DNA from: Candidatus Eiseniibacteriota bacterium
GTDB lineage: Bacteria; Eisenbacteria; RBG-16-71-46; CAIMUX01
Reading direction: 5' to 3'
NCBI GenBank assembly: GCA_903844735.1
Contig: CAIMUX010000138.1
Span: 1-64,000, forward strand
Length of the DNA: 64,000 bases
Part shown: one piece after another, positions 17,841-26,079 of the stretch
How positions within the stretch are numbered: the stretch's first letter is position 1
How the letters are laid out: every line of letters begins with the position of its first letter
Position numbers and translations under genes: made by a program
Notes under the pieces: model-generated
What the model was told of the DNA's origin: nothing
Database searches by the model: none
The model's input: only the letters and a program-made list of their open reading frames with translations

Positions 17841-19181
17841 ATGTTGCACCAGGCTGGACCGATCCCCGGGCGATGCCGGCAGGCTGGGTCCCGGGCCTCG
17901 ACGGCCGCGCCCACCCATGCCGTTGGCTCGGGTTTCTGGCTACTCGTGTTCCTGGTCATCCTGACCACAACGGCTTCGGCCAAGCTCCTCGTTCCGATGG
18001 ATCTCACCCAGGCGGACCACCTCAAGGCCTACGGCGTTGCCTACCACGCCCTCCAGAGGGGGGAAGATGTGGAATGGCTCTTGAACTACCGTGGCGGGTC
18101 GTTTCTCCTCGAGGACACGCCGGAGGGGCAGCGCGACTGCATTGTCTTGGGCGTGACCTCCGAGGCTGCGGGGGGGGCCGCGGCCAGTGCTATCTACGAC
18201 GAGATCGAGCGCGCGAATATGGAGGTGGTGCTGTTGGAGAAGGCCCCCCGCGTCGCCATCTATGCCCCGCCGAATAGCAAGAGTCTGCCCTGGGATGATG
18301 CCGTCAACCTCGCGCTGACCTACGCCGAGATCCCCTTCGATGTCATCTGGGACCCGGAGATCCTCGACGGCAAGATCTTCCAGTACGACTGGGTCCACCT
18401 CCACCACGAGGATTTCACAGGCCAGTACGGGAAGTTCTACGCCAGCTACGGCTCCGCCCCCTGGTACCTCGAAGATCAGAGACTCGCGGAGACAGCGGCC
18501 CGCGCTGCCGGATTCGCCAACGTGTGGCAGCACAAGCACGCCGTGGCCAGGCGCTTGCGCGAGTTCGTGGCTAAGGGCGGATTCCTGTTCGCGATGTGCT
18601 CGGCCACCGACAGCTATGACATCGCCCTGGCGGCCGGCGGAGTCGATGTCGTGGACGTCCCCTACGATGGCACGCCGCCTGATCCGCACGCCGAGGAACG
18701 GCTCGACTTCTCGCAGGGGCTGGCCTTCGAGAACTACCACATGATCATGAATCCGATGATCTACGAGTTCTCCGATATCGATATGACCGAAGAAGCCGCG
18801 AGGCGGGGGCAGGGAACCGATTTTTTCACGCTCTTCGATTTCTCCGCGAAGGAAGACCCGGTCCCGACGATGCTGACGCAGTGTCACGTGAATGTCGTGC
18901 CCGGATTCATGGGGCAGACCACCTCGTTTCGCCGATCGTTGTTGAAGAAAGCGACCGTTGTCCTGGCCGAGACGGAAGGAACGGACGAGGTGAAGTACAT
19001 CCACGGCAATTACGGGCAGGGGACTTTCACCTTCTATGGCGGGCATGACCCTGAGGACTACCAGCACAAGGTGGGAGACCCGCCGACCGACATTTCTCTG
19101 CACAAGAATTCTCCTGGATATCGGCTGATCCTGAACAACATCCTCTTCCCGGCGGCCGAGAAGAAGGAACAGAAGACGTAG
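17841..19181 (+). CDS. Conserved exported protein (family often labelled asparagine synthetase B-like)
   Basis: The 446-residue product has a membrane-spanning signal (FWLLVFLVILTTTASA) and a well conserved body: KLLVPMDLTQADHLKAYGVA, EWLLNYRGGSFLL, PNSKSLPWDDAVNLAL and HGNYGQGTFTFYGGHDPEDY. I recall similar Bacteroidota-type proteins labelled asparagine synthetase B, but no glutaminase Cys or ATP-pyrophosphatase motif is visible, so that name looks unsupported. The GGxxHDPEDY segment and overall layout suggest a glutamine-amidotransferase-like fold akin to DUF4159, to which it may be functionally tied by position. ATG 17841 has AGAGGAG with 6 bp spacing. Confidence 0.6.
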   Translation: MLHQAGPIPGRCRQAGSRASTAAPTHAVGSGFWLLVFLVILTTTASAKLLVPMDLTQADHLKAYGVAYHALQRGEDVEWLLNYRGGSFLLEDTPEGQRDCIVLGVTSEAAGGAAASAIYDEIERANMEVVLLEKAPRVAIYAPPNSKSLPWDDAVNLALTYAEIPFDVIWDPEILDGKIFQYDWVHLHHEDFTGQYGKFYASYGSAPWYLEDQRLAETAARAAGFANVWQHKHAVARRLREFVAKGGFLFAMCSATDSYDIALAAGGVDVVDVPYDGTPPDPHAEERLDFSQGLAFENYHMIMNPMIYEFSDIDMTEEAARRGQGTDFFTLFDFSAKEDPVPTMLTQCHVNVVPGFMGQTTSFRRSLLKKATVVLAETEGTDEVKYIHGNYGQGTFTFYGGHDPEDYQHKVGDPPTDISLHKNSPGYRLILNNILFPAAEKKEQKT

Positions 19182-19361
19182 CTTTGGGCTTCGGGCTCCA
19201 GGAATCGGCTTGACACTTCGCAGGGCGATCCCGGAGCATTACAGACTCGGGAGGGCCCGGGCGCGGCGGTTTTCAGTTGCGGGTCGAATGCGGCCGGTTT
19301 CTTGTGCGGACGGGACGCCCGTGGTCGGGCGTGGATCCCAGGGGATCCGGGGAGGTGGTAG

Positions 19362-19559
19362 GTGGAAGCCAGGGAACAGTTTCCCGAGTGCAAGAAATGC
19401 GGTGGCGGGGTCTTGATTCCTCTTTCCGACTACGGCCGTGACGGCGCTCCCATCGAATTCAAGGCCTGGGTTTGCACCAATCCGTCGTGCGGGTTCAACA
19501 TTCGCATCGACAACGGCGAGATTTCGTACGGCCGGTCGATCAGTCATTCCACCAAGTAG
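19362..19559 (+). CDS. Small zinc-ribbon protein
   Basis: The 65-residue protein has two cysteine pairs, CKKCGG (residues 10-13) and CTNPSCGF, spaced like a rubredoxin-type zinc ribbon. The sequence between is acidic and hydrophobic (VLIPLSDYGRDGAPIEFKAW). GTG start at 19362 follows GGGGAGG. Stop TAG at 19557-19559, 72 bp before the HAD gene. No specific function is known; small ribbons of this kind bind RNA, protein or simply metal. The upstream gap 19182-19361 has no clear promoter, only a lone TTGACA at 19210. Confidence 0.6.
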   Translation: MEAREQFPECKKCGGGVLIPLSDYGRDGAPIEFKAWVCTNPSCGFNIRIDNGEISYGRSISHSTK

Positions 19560-19631
19560 GGGAAGGTCCGGGTCTACCCGCAGGATGCGGGACTCGGGTG
19601 CTGCGACCCGCCGCCGCCGGAAGGTGCCGGG

Positions 19632-20324
19632 ATGATCCGTGCGCTCCTTTTCGACCTCGACAACACCCTCACCGACTTCATGAAAATGAAGAAGGCGGCC
19701 ACCGACGCGGCTGCTGAGGGGATGGTAGACATGGGGCTCCCCTTCTCCAGCGCACAAGCCCGCGACTTGATCAACCGTGTCTACGATCGGGAAGGGATCG
19801 AGTACCAGCGGGTCTTCGACGCCTTTCTCAAAGAATCGCTCGGCGTCGTTCCGCCGGAGATTCTGGCTGCCGGCATCGTCCACTACCGACGCGTGCGGGA
19901 CACCTACCTCGTCCTATATCCGCACGTGCGTGCCACGCTCACCGAGCTTCTGCGCCGCGGTTTCCGCCTGGCCGTTCTCTCCGATGCCCCCGCCCTGCAG
20001 GCCTGGCAACGGCTGCACCATCTCGGGCTCGAGCACTTCTTCCGCCCGGTGGTCACCTTCGATGACACCGGGGAGCGCAAGCCGAGTCCTCGGCCGTTTC
20101 GCCACGCCCTCGAACAGCTCGGCCTTCCGGCCTCGGAAGTCCTCATGGTCGGAGACTGGCCCGACCGGGACATGAAAGGCGCGCGTGCGGTGGGGATGCC
20201 GACGGTTTTTGCCCGGTACGGCGATACCAAGGATACGGTTCAGTCGGGGGCGGACTTCGATATTGACGATATCGCCGCCCTACTCGGTATCCTCGACAGC
20301 CTGAATCAGCCCCGGGAAGGATAG
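19632..20324 (+). CDS. HAD superfamily phosphatase (subfamily IA)
   Basis: The 230-residue protein has all four HAD motifs: DLDNTLTD (nucleophile Asp 9 and acid Asp 11), LSDAP (motif II), the ERKPSPRPF lysine region (motif III) and GDWPDRDMKGA (motif IV). A helical cap occupies residues ~20-90, typical of C1-cap subfamily IA enzymes that hydrolyse small phosphate esters. The arrangement resembles the TIGR02253/YjjG-like group. Substrate cannot be predicted. It is 6 bp upstream of nnr, a metabolite-repair enzyme, so a housekeeping or repair phosphatase is plausible. Confidence 0.85.
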   Translation: MIRALLFDLDNTLTDFMKMKKAATDAAAEGMVDMGLPFSSAQARDLINRVYDREGIEYQRVFDAFLKESLGVVPPEILAAGIVHYRRVRDTYLVLYPHVRATLTELLRRGFRLAVLSDAPALQAWQRLHHLGLEHFFRPVVTFDDTGERKPSPRPFRHALEQLGLPASEVLMVGDWPDRDMKGARAVGMPTVFARYGDTKDTVQSGADFDIDDIAALLGILDSLNQPREG

Positions 20325-20330
20325 GGATCC

Positions 20331-22034
20331 GTGGACCTGGTTACGGGTGACCGGATGCGGGAAATGGACCGCCGGGCCATCGCCGGTGGCATCCCCGGCC
20401 TCCTGTTGATGGAGCGTGCGGGGCGTGGTCTGCTTCGTTCGATTCTGGCTCGTCGACCCGACCTCCACAGACACCGGGTGGCCATCGTCTGCGGCCGGGG
20501 CAACAACGGTGGCGATGGCCTGGTGCTGGCCCGCCTTCTGCGCGAGCGGGGCCTGTGGCCCGATCTGTTGCTCACCGTGTCGCAGGATTCGCTCAAGGGG
20601 GACGCCGCGGACAACGCGCGGCGGGCCGCAGGGTGCGGCTTCGTGTTGCGGATGGCGGGGGAGCGCGAGCGGGCGCGCCTGGCACAGCTTTCGAGGCACG
20701 ACCTGGTGGTCGACGCTCTTCTTGGCACCGGGCTCTCCGGACCCGCGCGCGGAGAGGCCGAAGCATGGATTCAGGCGATGAACGCCGCAGCGGCCCCGGT
20801 CGTGGCTGTAGACATCCCATCCGGCCTTTCGGCCGACACCGGTGCGATGGCGGGCGCGGCTGTGAGTGCGGCGTGGACCGTCACCATGGGGATGCCCAAG
20901 CTCGGGTTTCTCTTCCCGCCGGCACGGGCGCTGGTGGGCGAGGTCGATGTCGTCGATCTGGGTTTCCCTCGATCCGTGATCGACGAGGTGGGAGTTGCGG
21001 CGCACCTGCCCGAGACCGCGATGCTGGCGGACTGGCTGCCCAGGCCGGGAAGCGGATCTCACAAGGGCGATTGGGGAAAGCTTCTCGTGGTCGGAGGCTC
21101 CCCGGGATTGACGGGAGCCGTCGCCCTTGCGGCCACGGCGGCGCTGCGCACCGGGGCCGGCCTGGTCCGGATCGGGCTGCCCCGTTCCCTCCACCCGATT
21201 CTCGCGGCCGGGGTCACCTCGGCGATGACGATTCCTCTGCCCGAGGGCGAGGATGGCCAGCTCCTGCGCACGGCGGCGGACGAGATCCTGGGCCGCTTCG
21301 GCGATTGGGATGCGTTGGTGCTGGGGCCTGGGCTCGGCCGCTTTCCGGAGTGTGAGCGCCTGGTCATGAGCCTTCTCGGTCGCTGGCGCGGGCCGCTGGT
21401 ACTCGACGCTGACGCTCTCAACGCCTTGGCCGCTTGGGGGGGGGATAGCTGGGTGCCGCGCGTCCGCGAGATACGTGCGGCCGGAAGGCCCGGCGGAGCG
21501 GTCGTGACCCCGCATCCGGGCGAGATGTCGCGCCTGACCGGACGAAGCATCGCGGAACTGCGGGCCGATCCGGTGGAGGTCGCGCGCGAGTGGGCCTTGC
21601 GTTGGGGCGCGACCCTGGTTCTGAAAGGTGCTCCCAGCGTTACGGCGGACCCGGACGGACGCGTCTGGGTCAACCCCACCGGCAACTCCGGCCTGGCCAC
21701 CGGCGGTTCCGGCGACGTTCTTTCCGGCGTGATCGGAGCGCTACTGGGCCAGGGCATGCCGGGCCCGGAGGCTGCGGTGCTCGGCTGCTATCTGCACGGC
21801 CTGGCCGCGGACCTCGCCGTGGCGGGGGAAGAGTCGGGAGGTGGCCCGGCCGCCGGAGGTCGCGATAGCCGGTCTGCCCGATCTGCCCGGCTCGCCGGAG
21901 CCGCCGGGTCTGCGCGGCCGTGGGCGCAGCGTTCTCTGCTTCCCGGGGATGTCACGGACTGGCTGCCGTCCGCTCTGGGACTGCTCGAACGCGGAATGGA
22001 TCCCCCGGGCCTGCGCTGGAGAAGAGTTCGATGA
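20331..22034 (+). CDS. nnr: Bifunctional NAD(P)H-hydrate epimerase / ADP-dependent dehydratase
   Basis: The 567-residue fusion repairs hydrated NAD(P)H. The N-terminal YjeF_N domain (1-210) epimerises R and S hydrates and shows MREMDRRAI and VCGRGNNGGDGLVLARLL. The C-terminal kinase-like domain (about 230-510) dehydrates the S form and shows SHKGDWGKLLVVGGSPGLTG, VLGPGLGR, TPHPGEMSRLTG and TGGSGDVLSGVIGALLGQG with the catalytic Asp. An Ala/Arg/Ser-rich low-complexity insert (about 500-530) interrupts the end of the kinase domain. GTG start at 20331. It overlaps the aldolase gene by 4 bp (ATGA). Confidence 0.92.
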   Translation: MDLVTGDRMREMDRRAIAGGIPGLLLMERAGRGLLRSILARRPDLHRHRVAIVCGRGNNGGDGLVLARLLRERGLWPDLLLTVSQDSLKGDAADNARRAAGCGFVLRMAGERERARLAQLSRHDLVVDALLGTGLSGPARGEAEAWIQAMNAAAAPVVAVDIPSGLSADTGAMAGAAVSAAWTVTMGMPKLGFLFPPARALVGEVDVVDLGFPRSVIDEVGVAAHLPETAMLADWLPRPGSGSHKGDWGKLLVVGGSPGLTGAVALAATAALRTGAGLVRIGLPRSLHPILAAGVTSAMTIPLPEGEDGQLLRTAADEILGRFGDWDALVLGPGLGRFPECERLVMSLLGRWRGPLVLDADALNALAAWGGDSWVPRVREIRAAGRPGGAVVTPHPGEMSRLTGRSIAELRADPVEVAREWALRWGATLVLKGAPSVTADPDGRVWVNPTGNSGLATGGSGDVLSGVIGALLGQGMPGPEAAVLGCYLHGLAADLAVAGEESGGGPAAGGRDSRSARSARLAGAAGSARPWAQRSLLPGDVTDWLPSALGLLERGMDPPGLRWRRVR

Positions 22035-22654
22035 CCACGTCCGGGTTGCCGCCCTCAGCCGAGATGCTTGCACTATTTCGCGAAGTCGGATCCCGGCTCG
22101 ACCGCCGGGGATTGATCGCGTCGAACGACGGAAACCTGAGTGTGCGCGAGGCGGACGACACGATTCTGGTGACCGCGTCCGGCAGCCGCAAAGGGTATCT
22201 CCGGGACGAGGAAGTCATCCGGGTCGATCTCGATGGCTGTCTGTGCCACGGCACCCTTCGGCCAAGTTCCGAGGTGGCCATGCACCTAGCCATCTACCGG
22301 CAGCGATGGGATGTCTGCGCCGTCGTCCACGCCCATCCTCCTGCCGCGACGGCATTCGCCGTGGCGCGCTTTCCCCTCGATCATCTCGCGTTGCCGGAAC
22401 TGGTCTTGAGCCTGGGGAAGATCCCCCTGGCTCCCTTTGTCCGTCCCGGCACGGAGCGCCTGGGAGAGCAGGTCGCGGCCTTGATCGGCACACACGACGC
22501 GGTGCTGCTGGCGAACCACGGAGCGGTGACGGTCGGGCCGGATCTGGAGGAAGCATACTTTCGGATGGAGCGCTTGGAGCATGCGGCCCGCATCCTGATC
22601 GAGGCCCGGCATCTGGGCGGTCCACATTGCCTTGATCCGTCGGATGTGGAATAG
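22031..22654 (+). CDS. Class II aldolase/adducin-family protein
   Basis: The 207-residue protein of the zinc-dependent class II aldolase fold includes L-fuculose-phosphate aldolase and methylthioribulose-phosphate dehydratase. Motifs: LIASNDGNLSVRE (substrate phosphate loop), TASGSRKGYL, PSSEVAMHLAIY (glutamate-containing helix), VVHAHPPAATAF (zinc histidines) and LLANHGAVTVG with the third zinc His. Length matches FucA (~215). Substrate is not predictable. The ATG overlaps the nnr stop, so the two are coupled; context suggests general carbon metabolism or repair. Confidence 0.85.
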   Translation: MTTSGLPPSAEMLALFREVGSRLDRRGLIASNDGNLSVREADDTILVTASGSRKGYLRDEEVIRVDLDGCLCHGTLRPSSEVAMHLAIYRQRWDVCAVVHAHPPAATAFAVARFPLDHLALPELVLSLGKIPLAPFVRPGTERLGEQVAALIGTHDAVLLANHGAVTVGPDLEEAYFRMERLEHAARILIEARHLGGPHCLDPSDVE

Positions 22655-22817
22655 TCGCCTGTTCTCATGCACGAGCGACGTCGTGCGGGCCGGGCGGTAG
22701 GCTCCCGGCGATCCCCGGGCCGGGTCTTCAGCGACTAAGGTCTCAGGCGGAGAAGGGTGTCGGGCCGAAGAGGCTCGCAAGCGGGACAGGCTCTTAAGCG
22801 GAAAGGGGTGTGCGCCG

Positions 22818-24152
22818 ATGGCGACCGGCATCACGACCAAGGCCGATCTCATGAAGTTCGTGAAGGAACACGACGTCCGGATCATCCACCTCTGGTTCAC
22901 CGACATCCTCGGGATGCTGAAGTCGTTCGGGATCACCCCCCACCAACTGGAGGAGGCGCTGGACGAGGGACTCGGCTTCGACGGCTCCTCGGTGGAGGGC
23001 TTTGCCCGCATCTACGAGTCCGACCTCATTGCCACTCCGGACATCTCCACCTTCCAGATCTTGCCGTGGAAGATCGACGGGCAGGCGGCGGGGCGGATTA
23101 TCTGCAACATCCTTAACCCGGATCAGACCCCCTACGAAGGCGATCCGCGTTGGGTGCTGCACCGTGCGCTCCGCCGGGTGGAGTCCGAGGGGTACACCTT
23201 CTACGTCGGGCCCGAGCTGGAGTACTTCTACCTCGCGAGTGCTACCGAGCCGGTGCCGATCGACCGCGCCGGGTATTTCGATTTTATCTCCGACGACGTC
23301 GGCAACGAGATCCGGCAGCGGACCATTCAGGCGCTCCACGATATGGACATCGCGGTGGAGGTCGGGCACCACGAGGTGGCGCCGAGTCAACACGAGATAG
23401 ATCTGAAGTACGCGGATGCGCTCAGCATGGCGGACGCCTGTATGACCTATCGCTACGTGGTGAAGGAGATCGCTCGGCAGCACGGGGTCTATGCGACCTT
23501 CATGCCGAAGCCGATCTTCGGCGAGAACGGCAGTGGGATGCACGTGCACCAGTCGCTCTTCCAGGGAAAGCGCAACGCCTTCTACGACGCACATGGCCGC
23601 TTTCATCTTTCCGCTCTCGGCCAGTCGTACATGGCCGGTCTCCTGTCCCATGCCCGCGAGATCTGCGCGGTGACGAACCAGTGGGTAAATTCGTACAAGC
23701 GACTGGTCCCCGGTTACGAGGCGCCTGTATACATCGCGTGGGGCCAGCGCAACCGCTCAGCCCTCATCCGCGTCCCGATGTACAAGCCAGGGAAGGAGAC
23801 GGGGACCCGCATCGAGTTCCGCTGCCCCGACCCGGCTTGCAACCCGTACCTGGCCTTCGGCGTGATGTTGGCCGCGGGACTCGACGGCATCCATCACCAG
23901 CAGGCGCTCGCCGAGCCGGTCGAGGATGACATCTTCCAGATGACCCCGGCGGAGCGGAACCAGCGGGGCATCGACACACTGCCCGACTCGCTCAATCGCG
24001 CCATCGAGCTGGCCGAAGGCTCCTCGTTGCTCCAAGAGACGCTCGGGGCTCATGTTTTCGAGAAATTCATCGAGAACAAGAAGATCGAGTGGGATAAATA
24101 CCGCCTCGCGGTTACCCAATACGAGATCGAGAAGTATCTGCCGATGCTGTGA
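22818..24152 (+). CDS. glnA: Glutamine synthetase, type I (alpha-like)
   Basis: The 444-residue enzyme ligates ammonia to glutamate using ATP, the entry point of nitrogen assimilation. Motifs include GFDGSSVEGF (about 53), GPELEYFY, EVGHHEVAPSQHEI, MPKPIFGENGSGMHVHQS (about 229) and RIEFRCPDPACNPYLAF. The region where beta-type enzymes carry the adenylylated Tyr (NLYDLP) reads RGIDTLPDSL without Tyr, so control by adenylylation is not expected; 444 residues fits GSI-alpha. ATG 22818 is preceded by GGAAAGGGGTG, an imperfect site. The 163 bp gap upstream shows no clear promoter. Confidence 0.95.
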   Translation: MATGITTKADLMKFVKEHDVRIIHLWFTDILGMLKSFGITPHQLEEALDEGLGFDGSSVEGFARIYESDLIATPDISTFQILPWKIDGQAAGRIICNILNPDQTPYEGDPRWVLHRALRRVESEGYTFYVGPELEYFYLASATEPVPIDRAGYFDFISDDVGNEIRQRTIQALHDMDIAVEVGHHEVAPSQHEIDLKYADALSMADACMTYRYVVKEIARQHGVYATFMPKPIFGENGSGMHVHQSLFQGKRNAFYDAHGRFHLSALGQSYMAGLLSHAREICAVTNQWVNSYKRLVPGYEAPVYIAWGQRNRSALIRVPMYKPGKETGTRIEFRCPDPACNPYLAFGVMLAAGLDGIHHQQALAEPVEDDIFQMTPAERNQRGIDTLPDSLNRAIELAEGSSLLQETLGAHVFEKFIENKKIEWDKYRLAVTQYEIEKYLPML

Positions 24153-24189
24153 TCTTGTCTCTGTCGTAACGACTCAGGTAGCCGGAGGT

Positions 24190-24275
24190 CAGAATTCGGG
24201 AGTCAGAATTCAGGAGTCGAAATTCAGGAGTCAGAGTGAGGACGCTCCTCGACGAAGTGTGAGGACTCAGTGGTG
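24190..24275. repeat. 14 bp tandem repeats plus shared intergenic segment
   Basis: Three 14 bp units near CAGAATTCAGGAGT run 24190-24231. They are followed by CAGAGTGAGGACGCTCCTCG, the inverse of the segment at 11573-11605. The 272 bp gap between glnA and the next gene is mainly this element. Confidence 0.6.
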
Positions 24276-24424
24276 TGGCAACAGGCCCACCAGTTTGTGC
24301 TTGGGTCTCCTGTTTGTCTCGGACATTCCCCCTCAAACCCCGCCCCGCGACGGCCGATACTTCCCATGGAGGGCGCGCGCATTTCCGGGAATACCAGCCG
24401 GGACGGCGCCTCGGGGCGGTCGGT

Positions 24425-25228
24425 ATGGAATCCACGATTTTTTTCCGCCTTCTGCGCGGAGCACTTCGCAGTGTCCAGCTCTACCCGCCGGACAGTCCGG
24501 TGGTGCGCCGGGCCGCGGCCGCCTTCCACCGCGCCGTGGCCGAGCTTGCTGTCGGACGATCCGAGGGAGTATCCGTCTGCTTTCTCGAAGACGGATCCTA
24601 TCTTGACGGATGCCCTGCCCCTGCCTTCTCCCCCGGTGATGGCGGCGAGGCCCCCGGGGATTTCTATGCCGCCGGTCTCCGAGAGCTGCGATTCCTCGAC
24701 GAGGTGACCGTGGAGGAGGTGGAAAGCCTTCTGCGTCCGCTCTCCCGGGCGTTGCTGGGCCAGCTTAACCCGGTGGACGAGGACCTCTCCCTCCAACTTT
24801 GGGAGGCAGATCTGCCGCACATCGCCTACCTCTTGTACGAGGGGCCGACGCCAATCGAACCCGAAGTGTCCGAAGAAGTTGCGGTACAGCAACCGGATCC
24901 CGGTATTGAGGCCTTTTTCGCGGAGGGCTCTCCCTTCACGGCGAGCCGCCGAGCGCTTCCGGACTTCGGCTCGCCGAGAACGAACGGATGCGGATTCTTG
25001 CTGCCTTCCGGTGCGAGGAGGAACCCGACCTGCCGTTCAAGTTCGGGAGACTCCTTCTCGAAATCCTCCGCTCCGAGCCTGCGGAGCGCGAGGCCGCGCT
25101 TGCTGCCGAGGCGCTGCGGAATCACCTCCAGGCGCTTCAACGGCAAGGGCGGGTGCTCGTGCTCCGGCGACTACACGAGCGGATCGAGCCCGGCATGGCC
25201 GTGTCTCCGGTCGCATCCCGCGCTCTAG
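24425..25228 (+). CDS. N-terminal part of a frameshifted helical-repeat protein
   Basis: The frame opens MESTIFFRLLRGALRSVQLY and runs coherently (YPPDSPVVRRAAAAFHRAVA, LREL-rich helices, VDEDLSLQLWEADLPHIAYL) to about residue 165. After roughly 24928 its composition becomes Ser/Arg/Pro-rich, while the +2 frame becomes coherent and continues as the gene at 24988. The real protein-coding part therefore probably ends near 24930-24960. The opening resembles N-terminal modules found before HEAT or HD-GYP regions in regulatory proteins. The start is inferred from the first conserved-looking residues; the ribosome-binding site is weak (GGGGCGG). Confidence 0.5.
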   Translation: MESTIFFRLLRGALRSVQLYPPDSPVVRRAAAAFHRAVAELAVGRSEGVSVCFLEDGSYLDGCPAPAFSPGDGGEAPGDFYAAGLRELRFLDEVTVEEVESLLRPLSRALLGQLNPVDEDLSLQLWEADLPHIAYLLYEGPTPIEPEVSEEVAVQQPDPGIEAFFAEGSPFTASRRALPDFGSPRTNGCGFLLPSGARRNPTCRSSSGDSFSKSSAPSLRSARPRLLPRRCGITSRRFNGKGGCSCSGDYTSGSSPAWPCLRSHPAL

Positions 25229-26079
25229 CGGAGATCGAAGCCTTCTTCTGTGACCCCGCCCTGATGGCCGGGTTGCTCACGGCTCGCGGCTACCGGGCAG
25301 AAGACCGCGCGGCGGCTGTTCTGTTGGCCAGGGAGGTACCTGCGGAAACGGCATTGGCACTGCTCGCTCTCCTCGATGACGATCCCGAGGTGCTGGACCC
25401 GGCCGTTGCGGGATCCCTCCGAATGCGTCTGGCCGCAGATCACACCCTGCAACTCCTCGCCCTTGCCGACGGCACGCGACCGGCCCTGCGGCGCGTCGCT
25501 CTGGAACGAATGGTTCCCCGTGAAGAGGATCTGCGCTATCTCCGGGAATTGCAGAAGCACGCCGAGCCGGAGTGGCGGCTCCTCACCGTGGTCGCGATGG
25601 CTCGCGGCGGCGGGACTGGCCCGGTGGCTGGTTTGGCCGATGCCCTTGATGACCCTATGCCCGAGATCCGGATGGCCGCGGCCGAAGCGCTGGGACGACG
25701 CGGCGGTCACAGCGCCCTGGAACCACTGCTACGGCTGGTGGCCTCGCGGGGATTTGACCGGCGATCTGTCGAGGAACGTTGCTGCGTTCTGCTTGCAGCG
25801 GGGCGGGCGGCCCCTCGGGAGGTGTGGCCCGTGCTGGCGCGTCTGGTTGAGCGTCGGCGGCTCCACCTGCCGCGGCGGCGCGTCTGGTCCGAAGAGCCGG
25901 CCCTCGATGCCCTCGCTCGGCTACCGGAACCGGTGCCGACGCTGTTGCGAGACCGTTGGCGAGGTCGCCCGGATCTTCGTGCGGCACTCGATCGCGCGTC
26001 CAGTCAGGCCGATACAGGGTCTTCCGGGGGGGACCGGCATGACGGAACTACGGGCGTTGACCGATCAAGGGCAGCCTGA
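24988..26079 (+). CDS. HEAT-repeat-like protein, C-terminal part after the frameshift
   Basis: The 363-residue frame of amphipathic helix pairs is rich in Ala, Leu and Arg, with a clear HEAT/PBS-lyase-like unit, GLADALDDPMPEIRMAAAEALGRRGGHSALEPLL (about 210-242). In-frame sequence reads meaningfully upstream of the ATG as LRLAENER, so the true protein continues from the preceding frame. HEAT arrays mediate protein contacts. Its 3' end overlaps the HD-GYP gene by 41 bp, suggesting the two are made together and that this protein may be a partner of, or input to, the HD-GYP protein. Confidence 0.6.
   Translation: MRILAAFRCEEEPDLPFKFGRLLLEILRSEPAEREAALAAEALRNHLQALQRQGRVLVLRRLHERIEPGMAVSPVASRALAEIEAFFCDPALMAGLLTARGYRAEDRAAAVLLAREVPAETALALLALLDDDPEVLDPAVAGSLRMRLAADHTLQLLALADGTRPALRRVALERMVPREEDLRYLRELQKHAEPEWRLLTVVAMARGGGTGPVAGLADALDDPMPEIRMAAAEALGRRGGHSALEPLLRLVASRGFDRRSVEERCCVLLAAGRAAPREVWPVLARLVERRRLHLPRRRVWSEEPALDALARLPEPVPTLLRDRWRGRPDLRAALDRASSQADTGSSGGDRHDGTTGVDRSRAA

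Noticed and set aside
19210-19240. Promoter with TTGACA at 19210
   Set aside because: No acceptable -10 box lies 15-19 bp downstream.
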